Shown here one piece after another: positions 31,277 to 43,523 of a stretch of DNA of 64,000 nt. The DNA comes from Adiantum capillus-veneris. Lineage: Eukaryota > Streptophyta > Polypodiopsida > Polypodiales > Pteridaceae. The position numbers were made by a program, and so were the translations under genes. Below the pieces are notes generated by a model, which was not told the origin of the DNA, searched no databases, and saw nothing but the letters and a program-made list of their open reading frames with translations. Each line of letters starts with the position of its first letter. The first letter of the stretch is position 1. The DNA is taken from assembly GCA_014529385.2 (NCBI GenBank), contig CM043953.1:110056549-110120548 (forward strand). Reading direction: 5' to 3'.

Positions 31277-33130
31277 GTGTTGTTGTTTAGGTGGAGCTAT
31301 TTAAAAGGTGACGTTCAAATTCAAGAACGATGTTTTGAGTATCTGAAGCCATATTTTGTGTGCAAGTTCAAGGAAAGAATTACATGTTTCTGCATTGTGC
31401 ATGTGCAAATGACCTATTTAAGGGAAGCATTAAATCACATGCGAGAGAAGTTTTTTGGCCTACATGGAGTTGCATGTGATTCCACATGCTCAATGTCTAC
31501 CTATGACTTACACACTACTTCTTGCAATGCTTCTTACCATGCATACAAGAGTACTACAAATTTATTTGAGTTTGTTTTGTGCTCCAAGTCCACAGCTGTA
31601 GCTTTTCACAAGTACAATTGTTTATTGGGCAACTATGTTGATTGCGGCACCAAAAAGATGGCCTTGTGTTCAACAGAGCTTTCCGAGAAGGATTTGCAGG
31701 TTTTCATCAAAGTTTTTGAGGATGTCAAAATAGTAGTCAGTGTTAATAGTGTTACTGGTAGCAATCAAAAAGGGAGAAAAAAAGAAAAGAAAAGATCTAT
31801 TGCACAAGAAACTACCCTGCAGTGAGATTCTTCATATGTTTCATACGCACCTTTAGAAGTTCATTAAACACAATTTGATTTGTAGGTGGCAAGCTGAACT
31901 ATTTAAGGAGTCTCTTCAACAATTTTCAATCGATAAAATTGTTTACATCATTGACTTTGCCGACAATTACACTTTTAAAGAGCAATTTAATGAAATCCAA
32001 TCCATGCATTGGCACTCCTTCCATGTCACAATTCTGGTGCATATAAACCACTTCCAGGTGAACAATGCGATAGAAAAGGTTGTTCATTTCTATATATGTA
32101 ATGAAAAAAAGCATGATACACTATTTGTTCAACATTGCTTACTATTGCATCACAAATGGTTGAAAGAACAAGGGCTGGCACCAAAGTATCATTGGGTGTG
32201 GTCAGATGGAGCAACATCCCTATTCAAGGCAAAGCGACCGTTTTACTTTATTGCACGATACAAAAAGCTCATAGGTACTGAAATGCTATGGAACTTATTT
32301 TGCTTAGGTCATGGCAAGGGTGAACATGATGGAGCAGGTGCAATTATTAAGAGAGCGTTGACACCAAGAGCAACTCAGGGTATTTGGTGTACCTATGAAA
32401 TGTGCAAGAGATGTCGTGGCCTTTCTATGACTCAAATACTCAGGTTCAAATGGAAAAGGCAAGGTTTTCAGGGAGATCAAAGATGGGGATGTCGATTGCA
32501 ACATGAGGTGGGATTGAAAAGCTATTCCTCAATCTCACTCCATTCATAGTGTTAACGGATGCGATTCTCGCAATGCCCGAGCTCTTAGGTTTAGGTGGCT
32601 AGCATGCTTCTACATTTGGTGCTCGTAGGGGGATCGAAGAAGATGCACAAACAAGGCCTACGTTGGAAGTTGGATTGTCCCCATTGATGCATTAGGTAGT
32701 GATGATGAAGAGGATGCTGATGAGCCTGTACACTGGCCATCATGATGCTTTGAGTAATGCTCTCACATTTGGAGACAACTTTGCAGTCAATCTAGAACCA
32801 TCCAATGATGAAGATACAGAGTTTTACGTTCTCAAGTGCATTGAATCAAAGCAGAGGGCCAAAAGGCACATGTAAGATGGATGGAGAAATACTATTGATA
32901 GGGGGTCCTACTTTGTAACATGGATGTTTTATGGAGTAGTTGATGGAAGAACGTACACCATCCTCAAGCAAAAGCCACCTACTCTTTTGTACTTACACCT
33001 TGTAAGAGCAAGAAGTGGACAGTTACAATAGTCTACATAGAATGTCATTAGAAGTTTACGAGGCGGTATATAATAGCATGCCGATAGATCTTGAGCTAGA
33101 CAATAGAGTAGCTGTTGAGGAGGTTGAGTG
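31277..33130 (+). pseudogene. DDE-like transposase pseudogene with one visible intron
   Basis: Exon A (about 31291-31821) follows an acceptor-like TTGTTGTTTAG and encodes a Cys/His-rich segment and a helical region (DLQVFIKVFEDVK). A 64-bp intron (31822-31885, GTGAG to TTGTAG) keeps phase. Exon B contains IVYIIDFADNY, QSMHWHSFHVT, HHKWLKEQGLAPKYHWVWSD, GATSLFKAKRPFYFIARY and GHGKGEHDGAGAIIKRAL. Past 32440 a frame change continues with REIKDGDVDCNMRWD, SIHSVNG and FRWLACF, and later FAVNLEPSN and MFYGVVDGRTYTIL to about 33000. The candidate acidic triad is Asp in IDFAD, Asp in WSDGA and the HGKGEHDG acids. The motif order resembles a transposase-like family seen scattered in animals and plants. 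Frameshifts and stops show it is dead. Confidence 0.6.
31822..31885 (+). other. Intron of the transposase relic, 64 bp
   Basis: Donor GTGAG and acceptor TTGTAG join CA to G, restoring an open frame that runs from LQ into WQAELFKE. Confidence 0.6.
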
Positions 33131-33626
33131 TTGAAAAATATGGATGATGTATTCAAATCCGTTCATAGAATATACTACATTTGGATGTCGCCTCTTCTCT
33201 TTTCAAATCCATTCATAAGGATGTACTACATTTGGCTATTGCCTCTTCTCCTCTCAAACCATCTCACTGTTTCTAAAAAATGTACGATGTTTCTTGTCCA
33301 TTTGCTTTCAAGCAGTCGAGTGCAAGGTCTTCTAGCAATTAGGTTTCTACCATATCCAAAATGGTTTTTATTGGTTTCTACTAGGACATGGTTTCTACCA
33401 CAACTTGGTATGGTTGCTAGACTAGTTTCTACCAGGCTTGAACCAATGTCAAATTTCTTTCTACCACTCCATAAGTGGTTTCTACCATTAAAATGGTGAT
33501 TTATATTCTACAAAAGGAACAAAGCAATAAACCTACTAGTATCTACACACAGGTTTTCCTTCAAAAATTTCACAAACTGATGAAACCTTTTGTATATTAA
33601 AAGGATGATTCCCATTATTACATTAA
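33131..33626. other. Non-coding region with short repeats
   Basis: A 50-bp duplication at 33155 and 33205 (AAATCC-TTCATA-...-TACTACATTTGG). From 33340 to 33490 TTTCTACCA recurs, as in 38311-39025. Confidence 0.6.
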
Positions 33627-34952
33627 TTAATCAGTTGAGTTTACAATAGGTTTTTTTTTGGGGCTATTAAGAGAGTTTACAAAAGGTTTGTTATTTTTGC
33701 TCGGGTTGTGATTGTTTACTTTGCCGCGGGCATTTTGTAATTGACCTTTGGTTTCTTTGCTTCCTCCTCCCACCTGAGACGCTCTAATATTTCTCTCTCC
33801 ACCTCTTTCCCTCTCTAGTCGAGCCTTCTCATGCCTCTGAGATTCTAGGTTGGCCTCCATTTGTCACTACTAGATCACTTCCCTCCATTGGGCTTTGTTG
33901 CAAGCTCTTTGATCATATGCTAGTTGGCTTATGACTGCATCAAAAAATGCATCCTTACCAATATCAAACATGTAGTCAATTGTATAAGCATTATGGTCCT
34001 GCGATTGTAACCACAGAAATAGTCAACCTTTTAAAGTGTCTGCCAAGCAGTCTTGTCACTGCTTTTCAGTCTAGTGCTCCAACTTGGAAGCAAGAAGCCA
34101 AGTTCCTTCATCCTTCTAGCACACTTTGTATCTAATATCATGAATGATAAGAGTGTTTTCGGGCCTATACTACGGGTTTTTTCTTCAAAATAACTTCAAT
34201 TCTTTGAAGAATACAGGCTTATTGTGCATCAACCAAGATGCCCTTATGCAATCTTGCTGTGACATAACACCTAATAGCAAAGGTCGTTGCAATTTGAAGA
34301 AACTGTCTAGAATTCCTTCCACTTTATGCATCATGCAACTGCTCCATATAAACACATTGAAAAATTTGATGCACCAATCCAAGAACTTGTGGCTATCTCT
34401 GCGACAATACACTTCTTGGGAGTGCAGACTACATGTGTGCTTTATCATTTCTTATGCGTATGTAGGAGGCGTTTCACCAAAGCGGGTCTCTACAATGGTA
34501 ACTAAAAGGCCATTCAAATGAAGTATGGGGGACCTCTTGTCGTATTCTTTCAGCTTTGGAACCCATATTGGGTCCAACAAAGGATACCACTAAGTAAAAA
34601 TGACATCCCCAGAGGGATGTACGTAATTGGAGTACTCTTGAATGTTCTTCCTGCGCATAATGTTGCACTTCAAGAACTTCTTGGACTCAGTTCTCTCTCT
34701 TTTGAGCTGCTTGACCTTTCTTATTTCCCACGTCCAGGTCATTTCCCATGCAATGACATAGTTCACATCATGCAAGGGAAACAATGCAAGTTTTTCCTCC
34801 TTTGCAATGGCATCATTTCTTGCATTGGAGTTTACGCCTTGAGCAGGATTGTGAAAACTTGAATAAGCACAAGATGTACCTGTTATGAACAACCAAAATT
34901 CCCATCTGTTCAAAATTAATTTTTCAAACCAGTTTAACAACACTTGAGTCAA
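33627..34952 (-). pseudogene. FCP1/NLI-interacting-factor-like phosphatase pseudogene
   Basis: One minus-strand frame continues over about 440 codons, broken only by roughly ten stop codons. It holds YDKRSPILHLNGLLVTIVET, where the HAD motif DLNGLL has lost its first Asp, then DSHKFLDWCIKFFNVFIWSS, PLLLGVMSQQDCI, NKPVFFKELKLF and ENTLIIHDIRYK (the last motif normally reads NTLLIDDSPYK). The order matches FCP1-homology HAD phosphatases of plants. A charged tail (QMEANLESQRHEKARLERER) follows. Most stops are TAG or TGA, consistent with C-to-T decay of CAG and CGA. No introns are seen, so it may be a processed or captured copy. Confidence 0.62.
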
Positions 34953-35178
34953 ATAGACAAAAAGTAGTTGTTCTATTTAGTTCCAAAAAAGGAATTACAA
35001 GGCTAATGCACATTGGAAGTACAAGGATTTCAGTTGCACAATGGCATATAAAACTATGCACTGATATTACAACACATAGTTCATGCTTGCATGCTAATGC
35101 ACACTATGCTGTCAGGGCCTTTGCCTTGCACATGTACACACATCTCTGTGTACAAAGAATTCAACAAGAATTTTATGC

Positions 35179-35481
35179 TCATGAGGAAATCTTTTTGCAG
35201 GCACGGGTCTCGTGTGATTTGGATTTTCCTTTTTTGTGGTCCGGTGACGACTTCTCAGCCATCTCCACATCTGGCCCCTCCCTTTCTTTGAGATCTCCTT
35301 CCATTACTATTTTTGAGTGTTCCATTTCCAAGCACCGTCTCTTATTTTCTGGTTCTGCATGGAAGAAAAGAGAGCAGTAAGTACATAATGTAATTTGTAA
35401 AGTTGTAGGGTTAAGGAAGGATGGAGTTCTAGTAGTACCACTATGCTGCACTCGAGTAGTGCATTTCTTCTTGGAAGACAC
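35179..35481 (-). pseudogene. Possible upstream exon fragment, unknown
   Basis: The minus frame includes EPENKRRCLEMEHSKIVMEG and DHKKGKSKSHETRA, a charged stretch that could be a nuclear signal. It lies upstream of the phosphatase pseudogene in another frame and could be a spliced N-terminal part, but no convincing splice pair joins them. Confidence 0.3.
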
Positions 35482-35535
35482 AAAGCTCTACAGGGTCACA
35501 TGTGAAGGAATGGATCAAAAGCGTGCGTGTGTGCA

Positions 35536-35567
<32 letters not shown>
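35536..35567. repeat. (CA)n microsatellite
   Basis: About 16 CA units. Confidence 0.95.
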
Positions 35568-35570
<3 letters not shown>

Positions 35571-35748
35571 CACAACACAAGGATGTGGGGTGGAGCTCCC
35601 AAATCTCACTGCATGAGCACAATGTGAGAATGAGTGAGAGCTCCTTATTCTTTGTATGTATAATGAAAAAGGAGATAAATGTGGGTGGTTGGACACTAGC
35701 CGGCGGTCATGGGCAAAGCACGGTGAGGCACACCACCTTTACCTAACA
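35568..35748 (-). repeat. Possible 3' LTR of copia relic H
   Basis: On the minus strand a purine-rich TTAGTGGGATAT (35760-35749) precedes TGTTAGGTAAAGG, as a PPT precedes an LTR start. The other end is not defined and no partner LTR was found. Confidence 0.35.
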
Positions 35749-36967
35749 ATATCCCACTAAAGGCTGTGTGATGATAAGTGGCGAGAAGACTAGCCTATAA
35801 CTAGTATATACAAAAGGTAAGAGAAGACGACTCTCAACCTATGCCCACTGGCTCACTCCAAACCCATGAGTGCATCTGTAATCACTCTAGTGTAGATACA
35901 ACATGCATACCACTAGGGATAGATCCATGATGACAGTCCTGATGCACGTATCGAGTGATGACCTGCATGGCTCCATAATGCACAATGTCAGTGTCAGTCA
36001 TCGCACAACTGACAACTCCCACTACAAATGCACCAACCGCATAAGAAAGATCAGGTCTCAAGACTAAAAGGTCAGACATGAGAGACCCGAAAGCCAACAA
36101 AACATGCACTATGTGTGCCAACCTATCCTTGTTAGCAACCTTAGTGTCATATGCATTTCTCCTCGTTAGGAACCACCTGACTATGCATCACCATGTCAGC
36201 ATTGTCTGGCAAAGGCATATCTGCCGAGAATGACTGCAAAACCAAAAAATCAGCACCACTACAATCACACATAGTTGTCTGAAGGACACTGTCTCCCTCA
36301 AATGTATCAGACGCATCATAGAACAATGCATCGATCTCTGGCCAAACTGATGTCACCTCAATTGATGACTGACCAAGTTGTGCATCCCCAAAGATACCAC
36401 TGTCTGCGTGAACATTACCACAAGATAATTGCACAACTTGGTCTCCATGCAACACATCCGCAAAAGAGACACGCCTTGTCTGTCGCTCCAAACATGGCTG
36501 AAAAATACATAGAGACTACACCATCTCGTGTGTCAAAAATATGCAAAGGGTATACCAGGCCACTCCTAGTACTTTTGGCTTCACCAGTGATCCCCAATGC
36601 ATCTTTATGAGCGCTCTCAAAGCAGTACACAATGTCCACTACTGTGCAACTGACACACTGAAACAAGACTCTGACTGAGTCCTGGTACATAACGTACATC
36701 TCGTAGCGTAAGTAATGCATCGCTAGGTAAAGACATGCATACATCTCCAACACCCTTTTTGCCATATGCTAAACCATCAACAAACTGCACACAACCAAGT
36801 ATCCCACTAGAGAAAGAGCAAAACAAATCACGACGTGGCGTCATGTGAAAAACTACATGCTCATCTAGTAGAAAACGCATAGAAAATGTGCTATCCCAAG
36901 ACACAAAGCAGTCTGAAGGCAAGCTAGACACAAAAGTGACATGCCCATCATGCATACTCTCTAGCAT
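35749..36967 (-). pseudogene. Decayed Ty1/copia relic H (protease, linker, RT end)
   Basis: Minus strand. 36967-36617 contains FHMTPRRDLFCSFSSG, GVGDVCMSLPS and LTLRDVRYVPGLSQSLVSV, the copia protease and following segment; the active-site triad is degraded to LDEH. 36491-36147 is an unassigned acidic linker. 36121-35882 contains RPDLSYAVG, an RT-RNase H junction motif. The integrase and most of RT and RNase H are missing, so it is internally deleted and full of stops. Confidence 0.65.
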
Positions 36968-38310
36968 CTGTCCTCATAGTAGCACCATGCATCTGCCTCT
37001 TTTGCTGCCTCGTCTCCATATCCATGCCAAAACTATGGCAAACAATGCACGAGATCACAAGAATCTCCCACCCAAGAGCAAACCATTGTCTCAAGCAAAG
37101 AAGGTGAACAAAGAATCAAGCTCCCTAGCCTCTGCAATAGGCATACATATTTGGCAAAATTTTGGCAGTCTCCTCTGTAACTGGAGCAAAAAACTCAGCA
37201 GTAAATTGCAATGGAGACAATAACAAATGTCCAAATGTACAATCTGGGAATGTACTCGTCCAGAATCACCTCACAAAGTCATACACAAAGCCAAACTGCT
37301 CTAGCCGAAGTATCACTCAACGGCGCCACAAATGACATACATATGTGAGTGAAAAAGTGCTTCCAAAATGTGTCAATGAATGAACAATGTGCCAGAAAAC
37401 CATAGCATACACAACTTCTCACTCCTGCGAGAGTGGGTACAAGAACACCAAACTGTGTCCAAACTGACAAAACCTGTCAAACTGAGAGTAAACACTCAAT
37501 CACTGTCAAAGTGGGAATATATGGACCACTATATCATCAATGAGCAACCTGTGAATACACATAAACCATGGCAAGAATCTGGGAAAAATCTGGCAGAGTT
37601 TCCCTTGAAAACTGAGCAAAAAACTCAAGTACAATCTCTACCATAAACCATAACACTACTCAATGCCAATGAGTAGAAATGCCAAAATGACTCCATATTT
37701 TCACATAAAATGGTAATCCGTACTCAACGTACATCAATAGAGTGACCGCGCATAAGCAAGTGCCAAAAGAGTTGCAATCCGAAAACTTGATCAATGCGAT
37801 TACAATGCTCTCAAGAGAGCACACCGGCACTTAAAGTGCTTGCCAAAATGCATGTACAATGGGCATCAACCATGTGCTGTCACCATATGCAAATCATCCA
37901 CAAAGACCATGAATCCAAGCACAAAATCACTGCCAAAGTCTCCTGTGAAAACCTATGAAAGAAGCTCCACCTGTGTGCTCCAAAAACCGTGTCTCTCAAG
38001 AAACTGCTTCGATGTTGTGTAAACACCGCCGTGACTCTTTGCCCAAATCTACCAAAAAACTCTCAAACCACAAGCTCTGCACAAACTAAAACTGCATCTT
38101 CAGCTTAGAATTTATGCACCAAAATTTGAGCACCTGCCTTGCTTCCAAAAGTGCATCAAACTCGCACACTATGCGAAAATAGAAAACTTGCAATTTTTGT
38201 ATACAGTCAGTCTAGGCTGAATATCAGCAAAACGGTGAGAAATTTGCAAAAAATTTCTTCTGCAAAGTTGTAGACCACGTCGAAACGGATGGGTTCCCCG
38301 AAAAAATTTG
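36968..38310. other. Unassigned region beside copia relic H
   Basis: Only short frames. It may contain the decayed gag and 5' LTR of H on the minus strand, but no motif or repeat supports this. Confidence 0.4.
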
Positions 38311-39025
38311 TCATTCCAAGGATAATTTCTAGCAAGTCCAATGTGGATTCCACCAATACTAGAATGGTTTCTACCACTCCATGGGTGGTTTCTGCCAATT
38401 ATAAGATCATTTCTATGGCACTAGGTGCTCCCCCTACCAATGTCTAGTTGCAATCTATTGGTTTCTACCAGGAAATTGGTAGAAACAATGTCATGGTGTG
38501 GTTTCTAAACTAGTTTTTACCACGTCACTTCTTTTTAATGCAGACAATTGTGGTTGCTAGCAGGTCCACTGGTGCTTTCTACTTATCCTAAGTTTAAGGT
38601 TTATCATTCCAAGGGTTTGGATTCCACCAATGCCAGAATGGTTTCTACCACTCCATGGGTGATTTCTACTAGGTGCTCCTCCCACCAATGTTTAAGTGCA
38701 ATCTACTGGTTACTACCATCATAGTGGTAGAAATAATTTCCTCGTGTGGTTCCTAGACTAGTTTCTACCAGGTTCTTGGTTTTTACCTAGGCCTTCATTG
38801 CTTTATAGTGTAAGAAATTAAGGTTTCTAGAGTAGGCCTATTGGTGCTTTTTACTTATCCCAAGCTTATGGTTTATCATTCCAAGGATAATTCCTATCAG
38901 GTCCAATGTGGATTCCACCAGTACCAAAATTGTTTCTACCACTCTATGGGAGGTTTCTACCAATTATAAGATCATTTCTATGCCACTAGGTGCTCCCCCC
39001 ACCAATGCCCAGGTGAAATCTACTA
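38311..39025. repeat. 270-293-bp tandem repeat with TTTCTACCA motifs, 2.5 copies
   Basis: The landmark TCATTCCAAGG occurs at 38311, 38604 and 38876. Each unit holds GAATGGTTTCTACCACTCCA, ACTAGGTGCTCC and AGACTAGTTT(C/T)TACCA-like blocks. Part of the same motif set appears at 33340-33490. Confidence 0.8.
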
Positions 39026-39047
39026 TGTATTAAAGTGATTCAGGTTT

Positions 39048-39335
39048 TCAAATGAGCATACCAGCTAATAGAGACTTCTTGGAAACTAAGGGTGGGCACA
39101 TTTGTCGTGCAGGATCCACAATTACTTGATTGCAGCCACTGTACATGCACGTATTGCAACTTTCACATAGAGGTGAAAAGCATAAGAGATGGTAGGGGTA
39201 TTTGAATTGGAGCATACAAACACCCACTACCTCATCGTCAAGAAATCTCAAGCCGCAGGATGCACAAACGTCTTCGATGATGAGACACCTTGATTTATGC
39301 ATGCGGTGATGAGGAAAGTAAAACATTATCAACAT
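39048..39335 (-). pseudogene. Cys-rich zinc-finger-like fragment
   Basis: The frame contains CASCGLRFLDDEVVGVC, then QFKYPYHLLCFSPLC and CNTCMYSGC. The spacing suggests a treble-clef or RING-like zinc-binding fold. No Met context, neighbours or family are clear. It could be an exon of a decayed gene continuing in 39295-39504. Confidence 0.35.
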
Positions 39336-39639
39336 TAAAAAAAAAAAGACACATGGAGTAACACAAAAAACTTTCTTCTATTTCATTATGAGAAGTGAGA
39401 TTTATAAGCTTTACTATACAAATGAGTGGTGAGTAAGGCACATCCTTCTCTCCAAATAGCAACACATGCACTCCATTGGATTCGAATATCAAACTGTTGT
39501 GCACATAGCTATGCTTGAGTGATAATCCTAGACTATGTAACCACTCTCAACCCAGTCACATCTGACCGCTCCATATTCATAACTTGGAAATTCAAGAATG
39601 TGTGGTACCTTTGAATTTCCAGTGGTACATCTTGCACTT

Positions 39640-41060
39640 ACTCTCACACCTCGGTGTCATGGCCACTCATCATCGCTACCTTGTAACGGTGGGCACTCGA
39701 AGTCTGGGGCAACTTGAGCTATTTCACTAACTTATAGTAATAAAATTATGCAAAGCACCATCTTCCACCAAGATCCACACCTTGTGCCCTTAGATGGACC
39801 CATGCATACACACCAGCTCATGTGGATTGAAGGTCGGCTTCTGCATGAAGGCTTTGATACAACATTCATGCACCAACTCGGTGTGTGTTACCTCCACATT
39901 GGAGAAATGACAGGAGGACTCAAGAGGCAATAGATGCACCATTTGCACTGCTCTCTCTTTTCTGTGGACAACAGATTTTCCCTTGGGACAATCATTTTTT
40001 CCGTGCCCACTCCTTAAACATGTGAAACATAATTTTTCTTTTTAAGCCTTCTCAAACTCTTCAATGGATAGAGGACCCCCTAGACCCCTTGGGTTTCTTG
40101 GAGGCCTCTAATACAACTATTATAAAATTTCTTTTAGTGTGTCCATGCTATGTGCATGCATTTGCATATGTAGTGGTAGGCATATGGAGTGGTGTCTCAC
40201 TAGGATCGTCGTGAATATGAGCTTGCACTATAGCCTCCTCAAGCATCTTGAGATCTTGAGTCTTGACATGATTCTTAAGCTTTTGTGTCAGGCTAAAAAT
40301 AAACCCATGCACCTGTTGAAAGGTAGCTAATCCCTCTAGGTTGAGAATGACATCAAAATAGTGCAAGATATATTAGTGTTTTATGCTGATGCATAAAACA
40401 ATTATCCTAAGCAGACCTTATTTTGTCCGCTTCATTTGTGGGTAGAAATTCCTTTCTAAATCTAGTCTCAAAGTAAAAGGCTGCCCAAGTCTGTGGTATG
40501 ATGTCGGTCTCCTTGAGAGGCATCCATCATTTCTATGCTTGCCTCTTCTAACGTTAGACTTGTTCGCAGTGCCTTGATTGCATCCATATTGCATTTCAGA
40601 TCGTGAATCCCATGCCATTTACTAAGGAATATATTCACCGTATCTTCATTTCATTCTATTTCCTCTCCCCTAAAAATTGTTTGTTTTGTATTTTTCAACA
40701 AATTGTCCACCTCTTTTTGGGTGAGAGAGTGTAGAGAATCCAGATAAAAGGGGACCTTGTCCCTTATTGGATCCTTGCTCTTGCAACTGCATGCTAGTAG
40801 AGCCCTTGGTTTGCTGTTGCATATATTGCACCACTAAATCTGACAATTTAGTGATATTTTCGTTCAATTGTGAAAAATCATTCTCTAATACAAACGTGTG
40901 TTTGCAGTGCATGAAATTCTTTTATATCAAGCAGCTCATAGCCATCACTTGGCACTGGTTTCACGTGGGCACCCTCCATGAGAGTATTCGATCGCAGGAC
41001 AATATCAGTTGGATTTTGTGAAGAATGCTCAAAATCAAATGTATTAATGTCTGAATCCAT
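39640..41060 (-). pseudogene. gag: Gypsy gag-protease relic I
   Basis: Starts at ATG 41060 (MDSDINTFDFEHSSQNPTDI), downstream of a leader and an initiator-Met-type PBS. An N-terminal coiled-coil-like part (DFSQLNENITKLSDLVVQYM) is followed by gag-like segments read in shifting frames (for example MHYFDVILNLEGLATFQQVH in 40366-40148). A zinc knuckle near 40035-39985 reads CFTCLRSGHGKNDC (CX2CX4HX4C). A protease start near 39760 (ILVEDGALHNFI) has lost the usual DSG. It is truncated before RT. The style fits a chromovirus-type gag. Confidence 0.65.
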
Positions 41061-41102
41061 GGCGGTATTTGTTGTGATAGCAAGAGAATAGAAGATACAT
41101 TA

Positions 41103-41262
41103 TCTCCAAAGTGGTCGGATGATAACAATTTGAAGCTATCATACTTGGCTGTGCCAAGTAGAAATCATCAAACTTTTGTGGTTATCTCCAAAGTGATCAA
41201 ATGAGAACAATTTGTAGCTATCATACTTGGCCATGCCAAGTAGAAACCGCTAAAACTTGATG
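41103..41262. repeat. 82-bp tandem duplication
   Basis: TCTCCAAAGTG starts at 41103 and 41185. Both copies carry GCTATCATACTTGGC and TGCCAAGTAGAAA. Confidence 0.8.
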
Positions 41263-41737
41263 TCGATGTTGCAAAGTTGCAACCTTCAAAAGATTACTTT
41301 GTTACTTTGCCAAATTGCTGTGAAAGATTTGGAAAACATCTCGCAAAGAACATGGTAAGCGGTCGAGATTGAAGACAAAGCCGTGCTTTGAATCTGCGAT
41401 CTAAACACTCAAATTCCACCCCTTCATTTGTCTTGCTTCTTGTTCAATTGGAGTCTTATAAGCCCCAAAAAATTTGGGTACTTTGCTGGAATTTTTTTGC
41501 AAAAATATATCAAGAATCGAATCTTCATGGTACAGAGGTCTTTTACACCCTCACGTTTGATGAGCTTTATCAAGCCGTAGAGAGGGTATGCTTGCTCAAG
41601 GAGAGTGTGCCCATGGAGCACACTCTTAGCAATTTATTTGGCCAAGTTGTATGGCCTTGGGCTCCCTAAGTTATGAAGATACCTTTAAAATGAAGCCATG
41701 GAAGCTCTAAATATGATGAGCGAGGAGGAGGGGGGGG

Positions 41738-41740
<3 letters not shown>

Positions 41741-41789
<49 letters not shown>
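41741..41789. repeat. (AG)n microsatellite with preceding G run
   Basis: About 24 AG units after a 10-nt G run. Confidence 0.95.
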
Positions 41790-41792
<3 letters not shown>

Positions 41793-42030
41793 CCTGTTGT
41801 CTGTTGCTCCTTTGGCCATGCCGGAGGGTTGTGAAAGGCTCCCCTTGTTGTCGCAAACCCAACAAGCCCAAGCTCTCAACATTTCAACGTGGTCAATCGC
41901 TGGCTCCTTCCCTGCCTCAGCAGCTATGCACACGAATTTCTCCCTATGGGTTGTCTTCTCATGGCTTGCATGCATGCAAATCATGCAAAAAAGTAGAGAG
42001 TCCACACCCCCTTTCCCCAAAAAACTAAGT

Positions 42031-42042
42031 GCTATGATACCA
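42031..42042 (-). other. Primer binding site of relic I (initiator-Met type)
   Basis: The minus strand reads TGGTATCATAGC, one mismatch from the usual TGGTATCAGAGC. Confidence 0.65.
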
Positions 42043-42043
42043 A

Positions 42044-42400
42044 TGTGAGAACCTAGGGAATTTCCATGAGAATCTTTTACCCTATTGCCCTATTTATAGG
42101 CCCTTGGCCTTCTGTTTTAGGATTCCCTGTCCACATCTACGCAATCAACCCTTGGCTTGGGTCCATGACCCCCCTAGGTTGCCCTTGGCCTTACATGAAT
42201 TGCATGGTGATTTTGTTCTTTTCTTTGATAGCTGAGTAAGCCACAAAAAATGCACAGAGGTTTTGTTCAAATGGGCCAAAAATTTGGGATCGGAAGGTGA
42301 AGAATCTCATGTAGAATCCCTGTTCAAATGTTTGCTTGTAGTATGACGACAAAATCATGGTTCTAGCATAGAATCCATAAAGAACTTCATCTAAGGGCTT
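42044..42400 (-). repeat. 5' LTR of relic I (inner edge defined, outer edge unknown)
   Basis: On the minus strand the LTR ends CTAGGTTCTCACA directly before the PBS. A TATA-like TATAAATA lies at 42098-42091. No second LTR was found, so the outer end is arbitrary. Confidence 0.45.
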
Positions 42401-43520
42401 GCTAGATAAGTCATATCACAAGCCCTTATTACCCTCAAGGAAGGACATGTAGGCTGTGTCACTCTGCTCTGCTTCTTGGATGACCATGATGTGGACCAAA
42501 TCTGAAATCCTCTTGAGCATCTACATTGCCTTTGTGAGAGTCTAAACCATACATGCTTCATTTGATTTTCCATCTTCTGGTGGTGCCAACCTTGGGTAAT
42601 TTAGCCATGTCAAATGCTTTTTCTTGACGACCTTATGGTTTTCCCAACTGCACATGCATAGTACTAGGAACTATGTAGGATCTATCCTGATATCATTTGG
42701 ATCATTCATATGAAGTATGAGGTATCTCGAATACTTTGACAACAAGATTCTCTACCATCTAAGATGTGTTGGTGTTGGATTGACTTTCTACTCCTTTACT
42801 AGTCAAGGAGTAGCTCGAACTTAATCATTGTGTACGAGAGAGACTACTAGTGCCACTCAATCTTGGGGATGATCATGGTGACATTAAGAGAGTGCAAAAC
42901 CCTCTCTTCCCATTGCATGGATTCCTTCCAAATTTTCTCAGTCACTTCAAGCACCATAAGTTTGAGCTCTAATTTTGCTAGACTACTAAGTTGGGCACTA
43001 ATGAGGTCCCCACTTTAACTTCTGTAGGCATGATTTTAGGCAATTGTGTAGACTCAGCGCTTGGATCTGTTAAGCAATACAAAAATTGTAGTGCTTTTGA
43101 ATCCCCTAGGGGTTTCTCTAGTGCAACTTCATCCTTATCAATCTAGTTTTCTTTGTCCGTCAATGTAGCTTTAAGAGAATTATTTAAGCTTTCTATCTCT
43201 CCTTGATAGGCTGCTCTTTCTACATAAAATTGATTCCTAGCTCCCTTTGCTGCATCTATGTAATCTTTAACTCTTTCTCCAAGTCCTAATTCCTCTTTTC
43301 TAGTGCCTGGTAGGCCAGGTTTGAGACTTGTAGTGTCAGAGCAGAGGGATTTGCTTTTAATTTTACAAGAAGCTCATTTTGGCCTTTTACTTTGGATTGT
43401 GCTTGAGCTACCTACAAATCACTTGTGTCTGCAGCCATTGTGCATGTGTGTTTGTATCCAAAAGAGCTTTCTTTGCCTCTTGTAACTTTTGTTCTTGCTC
43501 CTTTGTAGTAGAAAATAATT
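42401..43520 (-). pseudogene. Unrecognised decayed coding-like region
   Basis: Minus-strand frames carry protein-like pieces (for example about 43300-43150 ERVKDYIDAAKGARNQFYVE and GEIESLNNSLKATLTDKEN) with stops between them. It continues the coiled-coil ORF at 43524-43820. No family recognised. Confidence 0.35.
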
Positions 43521-43523
43521 GTT

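Larger units (their letters stand above)
41061..42030 (-). other. Leader of gypsy relic I
   Basis: Lies between the PBS and gag ATG. It contains an ~82-bp duplication (41103 and 41185), a G run and a GA microsatellite. The frames across 41685-42048 come from the GA repeat and are not believed to be genes. Confidence 0.55.

Noticed and set aside
41685..42048. Overlapping ORFs of 111-116 aa on both strands
   Set aside because: Spanned by a GA microsatellite (Arg-Glu or Ser-Leu repeats) in the leader between a PBS and gag of relic I.
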